A stretch of DNA of 64,000 bases, taken from contig NZ_JAIRBM010000002.1 of the NCBI RefSeq assembly GCF_020089865.1, forward strand, positions 186,001 to 250,000. The letters are read 5' to 3'. How positions within the stretch are numbered: the first letter of the stretch is position 1; each line of letters starts with the position of its first letter. The DNA comes from Microvirga puerhi (GTDB lineage Bacteria > Pseudomonadota > Alphaproteobacteria > Rhizobiales > Beijerinckiaceae). Shown here one piece after another: positions 1 to 7,396 of this stretch. The translations under genes and the position numbers were made by a program. Below the pieces are notes generated by a model that saw only the letters and a program-made list of their open reading frames with translations, was not told the origin of the DNA and searched no databases.

Positions 1-708
1 GAGCCGAAGCAGCCACTTCCGGAAGCACTCGCCCGTGCCCATGAGTTCGGAATGCCGCCGCTCGATCGGACTCGGATCGAGGTGGATGCTACTTTGAGCG
101 AAACACTGACGCGCCTGTTCGATGCCGCCTTACCTCTTTCCAAACCGACAGAAGCGCAGGCCGCTCTTGAGCGGGTGAGGGGGATGACGGCGGAGGTTCT
201 GGCTGAGATCGTGCGAAGCGTTCTCGCAGATTCAATTCCGGCTGACGCCATTGCCGAGCACGCTTACGTGGCCGCAGGGCTGCAGGTTCACTTCACGCGT
301 CTTGTTGCCAAACTCGAGGCGGAGAAGCTGGTTCGGCTTGGGGATAGCATCTGTCCTAGCTGCGGTGGTCCGCCTACGTCGACGCTCGTTGTCGGCTGGA
401 TCGGAGCCGAAGGTGCTCGTTATTGCTCCTGCTCTCTTTGCAGTACCCTGTGGAATGTCGTGCGTGTGAAATGCATTCTGTGCAGTTCTACAAAGGGTAT
501 CGGATATAAGGAAATCGAGGGAGGCCCCGGAACTGTCAAAGCGGAATGCTGCGACAATTGCCGTGGATACGTGAAGATCCTGTATCAACACAAGGATGCT
601 GCCCTGGATCCTGTGGCGGACGATATCGCAAGCCTCGGGCTCGACCTTCTTCTGCAGAAAACCGAGTACCGTCGCGGCAGCTTCAACCCATTCCTGCTCA
701 GGGTCTAG
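1..708 (+). CDS. fdhE: Formate dehydrogenase accessory protein FdhE, 5'-truncated by the window edge
   Basis: FdhE is a cytoplasmic maturation factor for molybdenum/selenium formate dehydrogenases. The frame is open from base 1 with no stop; the first internal Met is at 52, but the 17 codons before it read as normal protein (QPLPEALARAHEFG), so the true start lies outside the window. What remains (235 residues) contains the family's rubredoxin-like zinc/iron site: CPSCGG near residue 118, then CSLC, CILC and CDNC pairs with the WNVVRVKC segment. It ends three bases before selA, which fits a single operon in which the selenocysteine machinery serves an upstream, unseen, selenocysteine-containing formate dehydrogenase. 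The identification is firm; the N-terminal part cannot be judged. Confidence 0.93.
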   Translation, partial: EPKQPLPEALARAHEFGMPPLDRTRIEVDATLSETLTRLFDAALPLSKPTEAQAALERVRGMTAEVLAEIVRSVLADSIPADAIAEHAYVAAGLQVHFTRLVAKLEAEKLVRLGDSICPSCGGPPTSTLVVGWIGAEGARYCSCSLCSTLWNVVRVKCILCSSTKGIGYKEIEGGPGTVKAECCDNCRGYVKILYQHKDAALDPVADDIASLGLDLLLQKTEYRRGSFNPFLLRV

Positions 709-711
709 TCG

Positions 712-2115
712 ATGATGGACGCTGCTCAGTCTCCTCTTCGCCGGCTTCCTTCCGTGAATCGCCTATTGCGCCATCCCATCATGATGACATTGGTCGAACG
801 CCACGGTCATTCGGAGACGGCTGATGTCATCCGAGAAACTCTGTCGACCCTTCGTCAGGAGTTGCAGTCGAGCTGCGAGATCGATGAAACCAGCATTGTC
901 GCTTCCGTTTTGTCGCGTGTCGAAGCGAGGGCGGCGACCCAATTAAAGCCACTCTTCAACCTCACCGGTACGGTGCTGCACACCAATTTTGGTCGCGCTG
1001 TCCTCGCTGAGGAGGCTATTGCGGCGGCGATCGCAGCGATGCGCAATCCGGTATCCCTGGAGTTCGGCCTTGATGATGGCAAGCGCGGCGAGCGCGACGA
1101 TCACATTCGGGCACTTGTCTGCGAGCTGACGGGGGCAGAGGATGCAACTCTCGTCAACAACAATGCCGCAGCGGTTCTTCTCGTCCTCAACACATTCTCG
1201 CAGAACCGTGAAGCCATTGTGTCCCGTGGCGAGCTCATTGAGATTGGCGGTGCATTCCGCATGCCTGAGATCATGGCACGGGCCGGTGCACGCCTGCGCG
1301 AGGTTGGCACCACGAACCGCACTCATCCGCGTGATTACGAGATGGCGATCGGAGAGGATACGGGCCTTATCCTCAAGGTTCACACATCCAACTACCGGAT
1401 TGAAGGCTTCACTGCGGCAGTCAGCGCCCGTGTTCTTGGCAAGATAGCGAAGGCGCATAACGTGCCGCTCGTCAATGATCTCGGCTCGGGAACGTTGATA
1501 GATCTTGCTCGGTTCGGGCTTTCGAAAGAGCCGACCGTGCGGGAGGCCGTGGAGGAGGGGGCGGATCTCGTAACCTTCTCCGGCGATAAACTCCTTGGAG
1601 GGCCACAAGCCGGATTCATCGTCGGCCGCAAGGAATTCATCGCTACGATCAATCGAAACCCCATGAAGCGTGCCCTGCGTGTGGACAAGATCCGGCTGGC
1701 TGGCTGCGAAGCGACCCTTAAGCTCTATCGCAATCCGGAGCGGCTCGCAGAGCGCCTGCCTATTCTCCGTTGCTTGACAAGGTCCGTGGAAGAGATCGCT
1801 GAGCAGGCGAGGCGCCTCGCCCCTTTCGTAGCGGATGCTATCGGGACTGATACCGCGATTGAAATCTTGCCCTGTCAAAGTCAGATCGGTTCTGGTGCGC
1901 TTCCGCTTGAAACTGTGCCGAGCGTCGGTCTCGCGTTGAAGCCGAGGGGAGGTGGGCGAGCTCTAGACGCTTTGGGCAACGCTTTCAGAAAATTGCCGCG
2001 GCCCGTCATCGGCCGCTTGGCGGATAGTGGGTTCCTCCTCGATTTGAGATGTCTGGAAGACGAGGTCGCATTCCTGGAAAACCTCAAGTCCTTTCGATCT
2101 GGGGCGACGCAATGA
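712..2115 (+). CDS. selA: L-seryl-tRNA(Sec) selenium transferase SelA
   Basis: SelA is a PLP enzyme that converts seryl-tRNA(Sec) to selenocysteinyl-tRNA(Sec) using selenophosphate. The 467-residue product has the normal family length. It shows the N-terminal tRNA-binding helical region (LPSVNRLLRHP), the LTGTVLHTNFGRA motif near residue 84, VNNNAAAVLL near 148, NDLGSG near 255 and the PLP lysine in FSGDKLLGGPQAG (Lys293, matching E. coli Lys295). The start follows the fdhE stop by three bases; a second ATG directly follows, so a one-codon shift is possible. The stop overlaps the selB start as ATGA, indicating translational coupling. Partners are selB, selC and selD in the same window. Confidence 0.97.
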   Translation: MMDAAQSPLRRLPSVNRLLRHPIMMTLVERHGHSETADVIRETLSTLRQELQSSCEIDETSIVASVLSRVEARAATQLKPLFNLTGTVLHTNFGRAVLAEEAIAAAIAAMRNPVSLEFGLDDGKRGERDDHIRALVCELTGAEDATLVNNNAAAVLLVLNTFSQNREAIVSRGELIEIGGAFRMPEIMARAGARLREVGTTNRTHPRDYEMAIGEDTGLILKVHTSNYRIEGFTAAVSARVLGKIAKAHNVPLVNDLGSGTLIDLARFGLSKEPTVREAVEEGADLVTFSGDKLLGGPQAGFIVGRKEFIATINRNPMKRALRVDKIRLAGCEATLKLYRNPERLAERLPILRCLTRSVEEIAEQARRLAPFVADAIGTDTAIEILPCQSQIGSGALPLETVPSVGLALKPRGGGRALDALGNAFRKLPRPVIGRLADSGFLLDLRCLEDEVAFLENLKSFRSGATQ

Positions 2116-4184
2116 TCGTAGGCACGGCGGGCCATATCGATCACGGCAAGACAGCGCTCGTGAGGGCGCTGACCGGGATCGATACGGATCGCCTAAAGGA
2201 GGAGAAGGCACGGGGGATCACAATCGATCTCGGTTTCGCTTATTGGCCTCAGGATAACGGCGACGTCATAGGCTTTGTGGACGTTCCAGGACATGAACGC
2301 TTCGTTCATACCATGGTCGCGGGGGCAGGTGGCATCGATCTCGTGATGCTTGTGGTGGCGGCAGACGATGCAATCAAGCCGCAGACTCGGGAGCACTTGG
2401 CCATCATCGACCTTCTTGGCATCAACCGTGGCATTATTGTTCTCAGTAAGGCTGATCTCGCGGATGAAGAGCGCCGTGCCACGGCGGCAGATCAAATTCG
2501 CACGCTGCTCATGGGGACAAAACTCGCAAATAGCCTAATCCTTCCTGTCTCTTCGATCACAGGAGAAGGAATGGAGGTGCTGAAGGCGTACTTGCGTGGC
2601 GAGGCGTTAGTTCAGAAAAAGCGCAATACGGAGGGACTTTTCCGGTTCTCGGTCGATCGCAGCTTCACTCTCACTGGTGCCGGGACGATTGTGACGGGAA
2701 CTGTCCTGTCCGGATCTGTCTCAGTTGGGGATCAGACCGTTGTCAGCCCTTCCGGACGCGCAGCGCGTGTCCGTTCAATTCATGCGCAGAGCCGTCCATC
2801 GGTTCGAGGTGCGGTAGGTCAGCGTTGCGCCCTCAATATCGTCGGAGAGGGGATATCCAGGGACGCGGTCACTCGCGGTGATATGTTGCTTACTCCAGAG
2901 CTTCATGCGCCAACGGACCGAATTGATGTCTCGCTGCGCATTATGGCAAGTGAGAAGAAGTCCGTTGGTCAATGGTATCCCGTCCGCTTGCATCACGCGG
3001 CGGTCGAGGTTGGGGCTAGGATCGTTCTTCTAGATGACGAACCCATCTCTCCGGGTGGACGAGCCTTTGTCCAGCTTGTCCTCGACAAACCTATCGCCGT
3101 CACCTCGCAGGACGCGTTTATCCTACGCGATACGTCGGCGCAACGAACAGTCGGAGGAGGGCGCTTTATCGATCTCCGCGCTCCTGCGCGTCACCGACGC
3201 GGCTGCGAGCGTCGCGCCCAGATCCTGGCCTTGGCACAGGAGGAACCTGTTGAGGCAATGAGGTGCCTCTCTGCGGTGCCGCCGCATTTCTTCGATCTTT
3301 CGGCTTTTGCTCGGGATAGGGCGATGAGGCTTGAGGATGCCGAGAGCATTGCAGAGGGCCTTGGACTGATGCGTCTGGTCGCTGGTCACGCACGTCTTGT
3401 CCTTGAACGGGAATGCTGGCTGAGTTTCGAATCGAACCTCATCGGCGACCTCAAGAAGTACCATGCGGAAAATCCCGACCTACAGGGTATTGGTTTCGAG
3501 AGGCTCCGTCTTCAAAGCGAACCGCGGCTCCCTGTAGCGGGCTTCCGGGCTGCGCTTCATGCTCTTATCGCGGCCGGCCGGATCAAGGTCGAAGGTTCTT
3601 GGATTCATCTTCCTGAGCATGAAGTGCGGCTGAGTTCAGACGAAGAACATCTGTGGCAATCTCTCCAGCCGCTTCTATCGGGCGAGGAGCGCTTTCGCCC
3701 TCCGCGAGTCCGTGACATTGCGGGGCATTTGGGAGGATCTGAGGAAGAAATCCGCGCTCTGTGCAAATTGCTCAGCCGCCTTGGTCAGCTTGACGAGATT
3801 GCGCATGACCATTTCTTTCTGCGGAGCACCGTGGCCGAGATGGTCGGCATCATCCAACAGCTTGCACTTGATGTGCCCGGAGAGCAATTCACGGCTGCGC
3901 AGTTTCGCGATAAGGTGCTGAACGGCCGTAAGGTCGCAATTCAGATTCTTGAGTTCTTTGACCGCCATGGTGTTACCCTGCGCCGGGGTGACCTCCGTCG
4001 CATCAACAAGCACCGGCTGGACCTTTTCCGAGAGGCGCGGCTAGAGGATATTCAAGGAGGAGAAGCGTCCCTGGTGGGGCGTCCGGACTTCAAATCCGGG
4101 TGGGGCTGCGAGACGGTCCTAGGTGGGTTCGACTCCCACTCTCTTCCGCCATCATCACCAAGTGCCGCGAAGCGGCGGGCCTAG
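2112..4184 (+). CDS. selB: Selenocysteine-specific translation elongation factor SelB, whose reading frame runs through selC
   Basis: SelB is the EF-Tu-like GTPase that delivers selenocysteinyl-tRNA to UGA codons next to a SECIS hairpin. The start at 2112 overlaps the selA stop as ATGA and begins directly with the GTPase domain ([14 protein letters not shown]). G motifs follow: DVPGHERF and SKADL, a variant of NKxD. Domains II and III come next, and the C-terminal half holds the winged-helix repeats that bind mRNA (for example [31 protein letters not shown] near 600-630). Length is 690 residues. The last 42 codons translate the tRNA-Sec gene and its 3' flank ([20 protein letters not shown]), because no in-frame stop occurs before it. 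An upstream in-frame ATG at 2049 lies inside selA and was not chosen. Confidence 0.96.
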   Translation: MIVGTAGHIDHGKTALVRALTGIDTDRLKEEKARGITIDLGFAYWPQDNGDVIGFVDVPGHERFVHTMVAGAGGIDLVMLVVAADDAIKPQTREHLAIIDLLGINRGIIVLSKADLADEERRATAADQIRTLLMGTKLANSLILPVSSITGEGMEVLKAYLRGEALVQKKRNTEGLFRFSVDRSFTLTGAGTIVTGTVLSGSVSVGDQTVVSPSGRAARVRSIHAQSRPSVRGAVGQRCALNIVGEGISRDAVTRGDMLLTPELHAPTDRIDVSLRIMASEKKSVGQWYPVRLHHAAVEVGARIVLLDDEPISPGGRAFVQLVLDKPIAVTSQDAFILRDTSAQRTVGGGRFIDLRAPARHRRGCERRAQILALAQEEPVEAMRCLSAVPPHFFDLSAFARDRAMRLEDAESIAEGLGLMRLVAGHARLVLERECWLSFESNLIGDLKKYHAENPDLQGIGFERLRLQSEPRLPVAGFRAALHALIAAGRIKVEGSWIHLPEHEVRLSSDEEHLWQSLQPLLSGEERFRPPRVRDIAGHLGGSEEEIRALCKLLSRLGQLDEIAHDHFFLRSTVAEMVGIIQQLALDVPGEQFTAAQFRDKVLNGRKVAIQILEFFDRHGVTLRRGDLRRINKHRLDLFREARLEDIQGGEASLVGRPDFKSGWGCETVLGGFDSHSLPPSSPSAAKRRA
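4056..4151 (+). tRNA. selC: tRNA-Sec (anticodon UCA), selC
   Basis: A 96-nt selenocysteine tRNA with encoded CCA. The 8-bp acceptor stem pairs GGAGGAGA (4056-4063) with TCTCTTCC (4140-4147), with discriminator G at 4148 and CCA at 4149-4151. The anticodon arm is CCGGA / CTTCAAA / TCCGG with UCA at 4090-4092. The T arm is GTGGG-TTCGACT-CCCAC. An 8+5 acceptor/T helix and a long variable arm are diagnostic for bacterial tRNA-Sec. The gene lies entirely within the 3' end of the selB reading frame. Standard tRNAs with short variable arms do not fit. Confidence 0.97.
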
Positions 4185-4194
4185 CACTTTTTCT
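4161..4194 (+). terminator. Possible intrinsic terminator of the selABC transcript
   Basis: Outer stem AGTGC (4161-4165) pairs with GCACT (4184-4188) and encloses a short CCGC-GAA-GCGG hairpin; the run TTTTT follows at 4188-4192. It lies 10 nt after the tRNA CCA and overlaps the end of the convergent small gene. The stem is short and interrupted, so this is a moderate call. Confidence 0.4.
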
Positions 4195-4489
4195 CGACGG
4201 TCGCCGACTTCATGGGATCCAAACCGCTCGCTGTTGCAGGATGATCCGATGGTGAGGTCGGCGTCGGCCCCTTCGGCGCCGTGCCAATATAGGATCCGCC
4301 GGTTCCTCCTGTCCAACCGGTAGAGCCGGCCGTTCCTGGCGAAGTTCCAGAGGCCTGACTATTGGGATCGTGCTGCGTTGCGCCCGTCGTCGCTGCTGCG
4401 TTGTTGCAATCTCGATCAGCAGGCTGTGCCCAGCATGGAGTGGCTAGCCCGAAGACAATGACGGCGAAGGCCGAAGTCATGCGCATCAT
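4181..4489 (-). CDS. Small exported Gly/Thr/Ser/Pro-rich protein of unknown function
   Basis: A 102-residue product starting MMRMTSAFAV with a clear signal peptide (hydrophobic run AFAVIVFGLA, likely cleavage after CWA-Q near residue 20). The mature part is low in complexity: rich in Thr, Ser, Gly and Pro, with GWTGGTGGSY near the middle and a C-terminal Cys. I recognise no domain. A GAGGAG sequence lies about 9 nt upstream of the ATG at 4489; longer in-frame extensions upstream lack export features and were rejected. It is convergent with selB, and the two stop codons overlap at 4181-4184. It sits downstream of selD on the same strand with a 68-nt gap and may be co-transcribed with it, but nothing else links it to selenium metabolism. 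Confidence 0.62.
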   Translation of the reverse strand: MMRMTSAFAVIVFGLATPCWAQPADRDCNNAAATTGATQHDPNSQASGTSPGTAGSTGWTGGTGGSYIGTAPKGPTPTSPSDHPATASGLDPMKSATVEKKC

Positions 4490-4557
4490 GCATATTACTC
4501 CTCGTGCAAACCGACGCTTGAGGAACGCATTGACGCGTGGCCCAGTTCCTGGGCTCA

Positions 4558-5604
4558 TCAGATCACCCTGATCTGTGGAGGGCCAGCTTCTGCGCTGCCG
4601 ACAATCCGCGCGGATGGATAACCTTGATCGACGATGGTCCGAAGAATCTTCTCTGCGCTCCCCGGAGAACATGAAACAAGGAGGCCGCCGGAGGTCTGAG
4701 GATCGGTGAGCAACTGCCTTTGCCACAGTTCGATTCCGTTAGGCAGCACAACATCGGCGCCGTAGCTGTCCCAGTTTCGTGTGGATGCTCCTGTGACGTA
4801 GCTCTGACGCACGAGAGTTTCAGCCTCTTGGAACAAGGGTAGGCGCGTGCGCTCGATCGCGATGGAAAGCGCTGATCCGCGCGCCATTTCGAGGCCGTGC
4901 CCGAGAATGCCGAAGCCGGTAATATCCGTCATGGCATGGATGTCCGGCTCCTGCGCAAGTACTGTCCCGATCTTGTTCAGAAGCGTCATGGAGGCCATCA
5001 TCTCCTCATATCCGCCAGCCGAGAGTGCGTCTTTCTTGAAAGCTGCCGAGTAGATGCCGACACCAAGGGCCTTCGTCAGGATCAGGGCGTCCCCCGCCTT
5101 GGCGCCATTATTGCGGCGTATCTCGCTTGGTTTCGCCGTCCCGATGACGGCAAGGCCGTAGACTGGCTCCGGGCAATCGATGGAGTGGCCACCCGCTACG
5201 GGAATTCCAGCTTTCGCGCAAATCGCAGCGCCTCCTCTGAGAATTTCGCGCACGGTGGCCGTCGCGAGCTTGCCCAGCGGCATGCCGAGAATCGCCAGTG
5301 CCATGAGCGGATGTCCGCCCATGGCATAGATGTCGGAGATGGCGTTCGTTGCCGCAACGCGCCCGAAATCGAACGGATCATCTACCATCGGCATGAAGAA
5401 ATCGGTGGTGGCAATGATGCATGTATCGGCGTTCAACTGCCAAACCGCCGCATCGTCCGCCGTTTCGGTGCCGACAAGCAGTTCGCGAAATGGCCCGGCA
5501 GCCGGCTGCTCCGAGAGAAGCTGCTGGAGGACCGATGGTGCCAGCTTGCAGCCGCAGCCACCGCCATGGGACAATTGGCTGAGCCGAACTTCCTGTGTGT
5601 CCAT
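4558..5604 (-). CDS. selD: Selenide, water dikinase SelD (cysteine form)
   Basis: SelD makes selenophosphate from selenide and ATP, the selenium donor for SelA. The 348-residue protein matches the family length. The glycine-rich N-terminal motif is HGGGCGCK with Cys17 and Lys20 at the same positions as the catalytic residues of E. coli SelD; the active-site residue is Cys, so this SelD is not itself a selenoprotein. Metal/ATP-binding segments follow: [11 protein letters not shown] near 69, [15 protein letters not shown] near 90, [10 protein letters not shown] near 138 and [11 protein letters not shown] near 220. A CAAGAGG ribosome binding site precedes the ATG at 5604. It is transcribed away from selABC, so the selenium genes form two facing units here. 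Confidence 0.97.
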   Translation of the reverse strand: MDTQEVRLSQLSHGGGCGCKLAPSVLQQLLSEQPAAGPFRELLVGTETADDAAVWQLNADTCIIATTDFFMPMVDDPFDFGRVAATNAISDIYAMGGHPLMALAILGMPLGKLATATVREILRGGAAICAKAGIPVAGGHSIDCPEPVYGLAVIGTAKPSEIRRNNGAKAGDALILTKALGVGIYSAAFKKDALSAGGYEEMMASMTLLNKIGTVLAQEPDIHAMTDITGFGILGHGLEMARGSALSIAIERTRLPLFQEAETLVRQSYVTGASTRNWDSYGADVVLPNGIELWQRQLLTDPQTSGGLLVSCSPGSAEKILRTIVDQGYPSARIVGSAEAGPPQIRVI

Positions 5605-6082
5605 GACATCCTCTTGCTTTCACTATCGATGGCCGTGAGTGCAGGTGGGGCAAATTCCCGGCAGACTGAAACCCTGGACAATTATAGCAGAAGCCTAATC
5701 CCATGCTCGCTCTCTCCGGGCCTTGAATGAGTTTAGGAAGCTCCCGCACCTGCGCCTGAGGGTTCATTCACTCAAGATGTCGCAGTTGATGTGCGAGGCA
5801 ATAGGAATATTCACTTTTCACATCGAGTGGAGACGTCCTTGTGTCCAGGCGAGGGGCGCTTTCCGAAGTGTGACTGGCTCGGAAAGGCGGCGCGAAACGT
5901 TCAAGATTCAAGGCCTATCACTCGTCGAGTTACGGGAATTCCAGCTCTCCGAGCAGCAGGGCCGTTGCGAAGCTTATCGGACAGCACGCGCGTGAAATGG
6001 CTCCAAAGGTTACATTGCTGGGAAGTGTCACAAAGCGTATCATTTTTGCAGCGTTAGCCCCTGAAACAACCAGGAGGCGCGA
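5605..6082. other. 478-bp gene-free region between selD and the fecR gene
   Basis: No open frame here has family resemblance or a convincing ribosome binding site. The region must hold the divergent promoters of selD (minus) and of the FecR gene (plus); the latter has a candidate promoter at 6015-6043, listed separately. No FNR box or hairpin of note was seen. Confidence 0.6.
6015..6043 (+). promoter_or_regulatory. Candidate sigma-70-type promoter for the FecR/cyclase operon
   Basis: TTGCTG (6015-6020), a 17-nt spacer and TATCAT (6038-6043, five of six consensus positions) lie 40 bp before the ATG of the FecR gene. AGGAGG at 6072-6077 is its ribosome binding site. The -35 match is only partial. 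Confidence 0.35.
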
Positions 6083-7396
6083 ATGCCTCGACGTGTTCTT
6101 GTATGGGCTGGCGTATTTGCGTTCATCTTGGTTCAATTTGCACTGGAAAGCTCCTTATGTGCTCAGGAGCCGTCGGGACGTGCGGTTGGAGTTATTCCAG
6201 ACGCATCCGCCCTGCGGCCTGAAGGCAACCGTCCGTTAGCAGTTCAGCAGCCTGTCTACATGGGCGATCGTATTCAGACGGGCTCCAGCGGCGAGGCGCA
6301 GATCCATTTCGTCGATTCCACGCGCCTCGTCGTAGGGCCGGCTTCGTCCTTGCTCATTGACAGTTCCGTCATGCGGAATCGAAGGACGATGAGCAGCTTC
6401 GTCGTAAGCGCGTTGCGCGGAGCATTCCGGTTCATCAGCGGCGCGAGTCCGAAGCCTGCCTATGCGATCCGCACGCCCACGGCCACGATCGGCGTGCGCG
6501 GTACCGAGTTCGATTTTACCGTTCTCCCGAACGGAGGCACCGAATTTGTCCTTTTCCACGGACAGGCTCGTGTTTGCGACCGTGCCGGTGCCTGTATTGT
6601 CGCGCAGCAGGCCTGCAGTGCGATCTCGGTGCCTCCGAACGGGCCCATTCGCGCCGTCACGGAGCGTGAAGACCGCAATGGACGGCTCAGATTCTATTTC
6701 CCTTATGTCTGGACGCAGCACACAAGTCTGCGGCAGGAATTTAGGATCGATGTGCGCTCGTGCGGAAATATCGCAGCCCTGAATCTGCCATCCGAAACCA
6801 ATGACCCCATCATCAGATCTGCGCCTCTGGAAGCCTCACCGCGGTCGGAGCCCGCCACTCCCGCACCGAATCCCCAGCCTGCCTCCGTGCCGACCCGCGA
6901 CGCGACTCCTGCTGCAGCCGCCCCAACTTCCGTTAGTTCCTCCGCTGCGCCACTGGCTTCGTCACCGCCATCGCAAGGGCCGATTGCAAGCCCTGCCACG
7001 TCCCCACCGGCCACGTCGCCACCAGCCCCGGGACCGCCTGCTCTGGGGGCGAGCAATGATCATAAAGGTGGACACAGGGATGGTACAGACCGAGGGCGTG
7101 GTGACAAAGGTGGGCCGAGTCACCACGGTGACGGTGATCATGGATGGGGCAACGCAGACAAGGGGCGCAACAGGGGAGAAGATCGAAGCGGTGGTTTCGG
7201 ACCCGGACGAGGTTTCAGCGGGGATGCCGGACGGAGTTTCGGCAGAGGAGACCGCTTCGATCAATCCGGCGAGCGAGATCGCAGCGGACGTGAGAACCGA
7301 ACGGGCGAACATGGTCGCTCCGATCGCGACGATGGCGGTGGCCACAGAAATGGCGGATCAGATGGCAGGCGCGATGGAGGCGACGGGAACCGATGA
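6083..7396 (+). CDS. FecR-domain periplasmic protein with a long low-complexity C-terminal region
   Basis: The 437-residue product has an N-terminal signal sequence (VFAFILVQFALESSLCAQ). A FecR-like domain follows at about 40-190: MGDRIQTGSSGEAQIHFVD, then TPTATIGVRGTEFDF, a beta-rich segment typical of periplasmic FecR modules. From about 245 on it is Pro/Ala/Ser-rich, then Gly/Asp/Arg/His-rich (repeated GDR, HGD and GGD units), probably disordered. It lacks the cytoplasmic and TM part of a classical FecR anti-sigma factor, so iron-sensing signalling is not implied. The stop overlaps the start of the cyclase gene as ATGA. FecR-domain proteins paired with CHASE2 cyclases are common in Alphaproteobacteria; the periplasmic FecR module may act on the periplasmic CHASE2 sensor, but that is inference. 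Confidence 0.85.
   Translation: MPRRVLVWAGVFAFILVQFALESSLCAQEPSGRAVGVIPDASALRPEGNRPLAVQQPVYMGDRIQTGSSGEAQIHFVDSTRLVVGPASSLLIDSSVMRNRRTMSSFVVSALRGAFRFISGASPKPAYAIRTPTATIGVRGTEFDFTVLPNGGTEFVLFHGQARVCDRAGACIVAQQACSAISVPPNGPIRAVTEREDRNGRLRFYFPYVWTQHTSLRQEFRIDVRSCGNIAALNLPSETNDPIIRSAPLEASPRSEPATPAPNPQPASVPTRDATPAAAAPTSVSSSAAPLASSPPSQGPIASPATSPPATSPPAPGPPALGASNDHKGGHRDGTDRGRGDKGGPSHHGDGDHGWGNADKGRNRGEDRSGGFGPGRGFSGDAGRSFGRGDRFDQSGERDRSGRENRTGEHGRSDRDDGGGHRNGGSDGRRDGGDGNR

Noticed and set aside
943..1878. Long minus-strand open frame opposite selA
   Set aside because: It overlaps a fully supported SelA gene, has no family resemblance and no ribosome binding site; antisense shadow of GC-rich coding sequence.
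2049..2111. N-terminal extension of SelB
   Set aside because: It overlaps selA in another frame; SelB proteins start at the GTPase domain and the ATGA overlap at 2112 gives a natural start.
5548..5560. Possible selenocysteine in SelD
   Set aside because: The catalytic codon reads Cys (HGGGCGCK), so no in-frame UGA is used here; no other selenoprotein with an in-frame UGA was recognised in the window.
4897..5730. Long plus-strand open frame opposite selD
   Set aside because: Antisense shadow of SelD; composition is atypical and rich in Arg/His/Cys with no domain.
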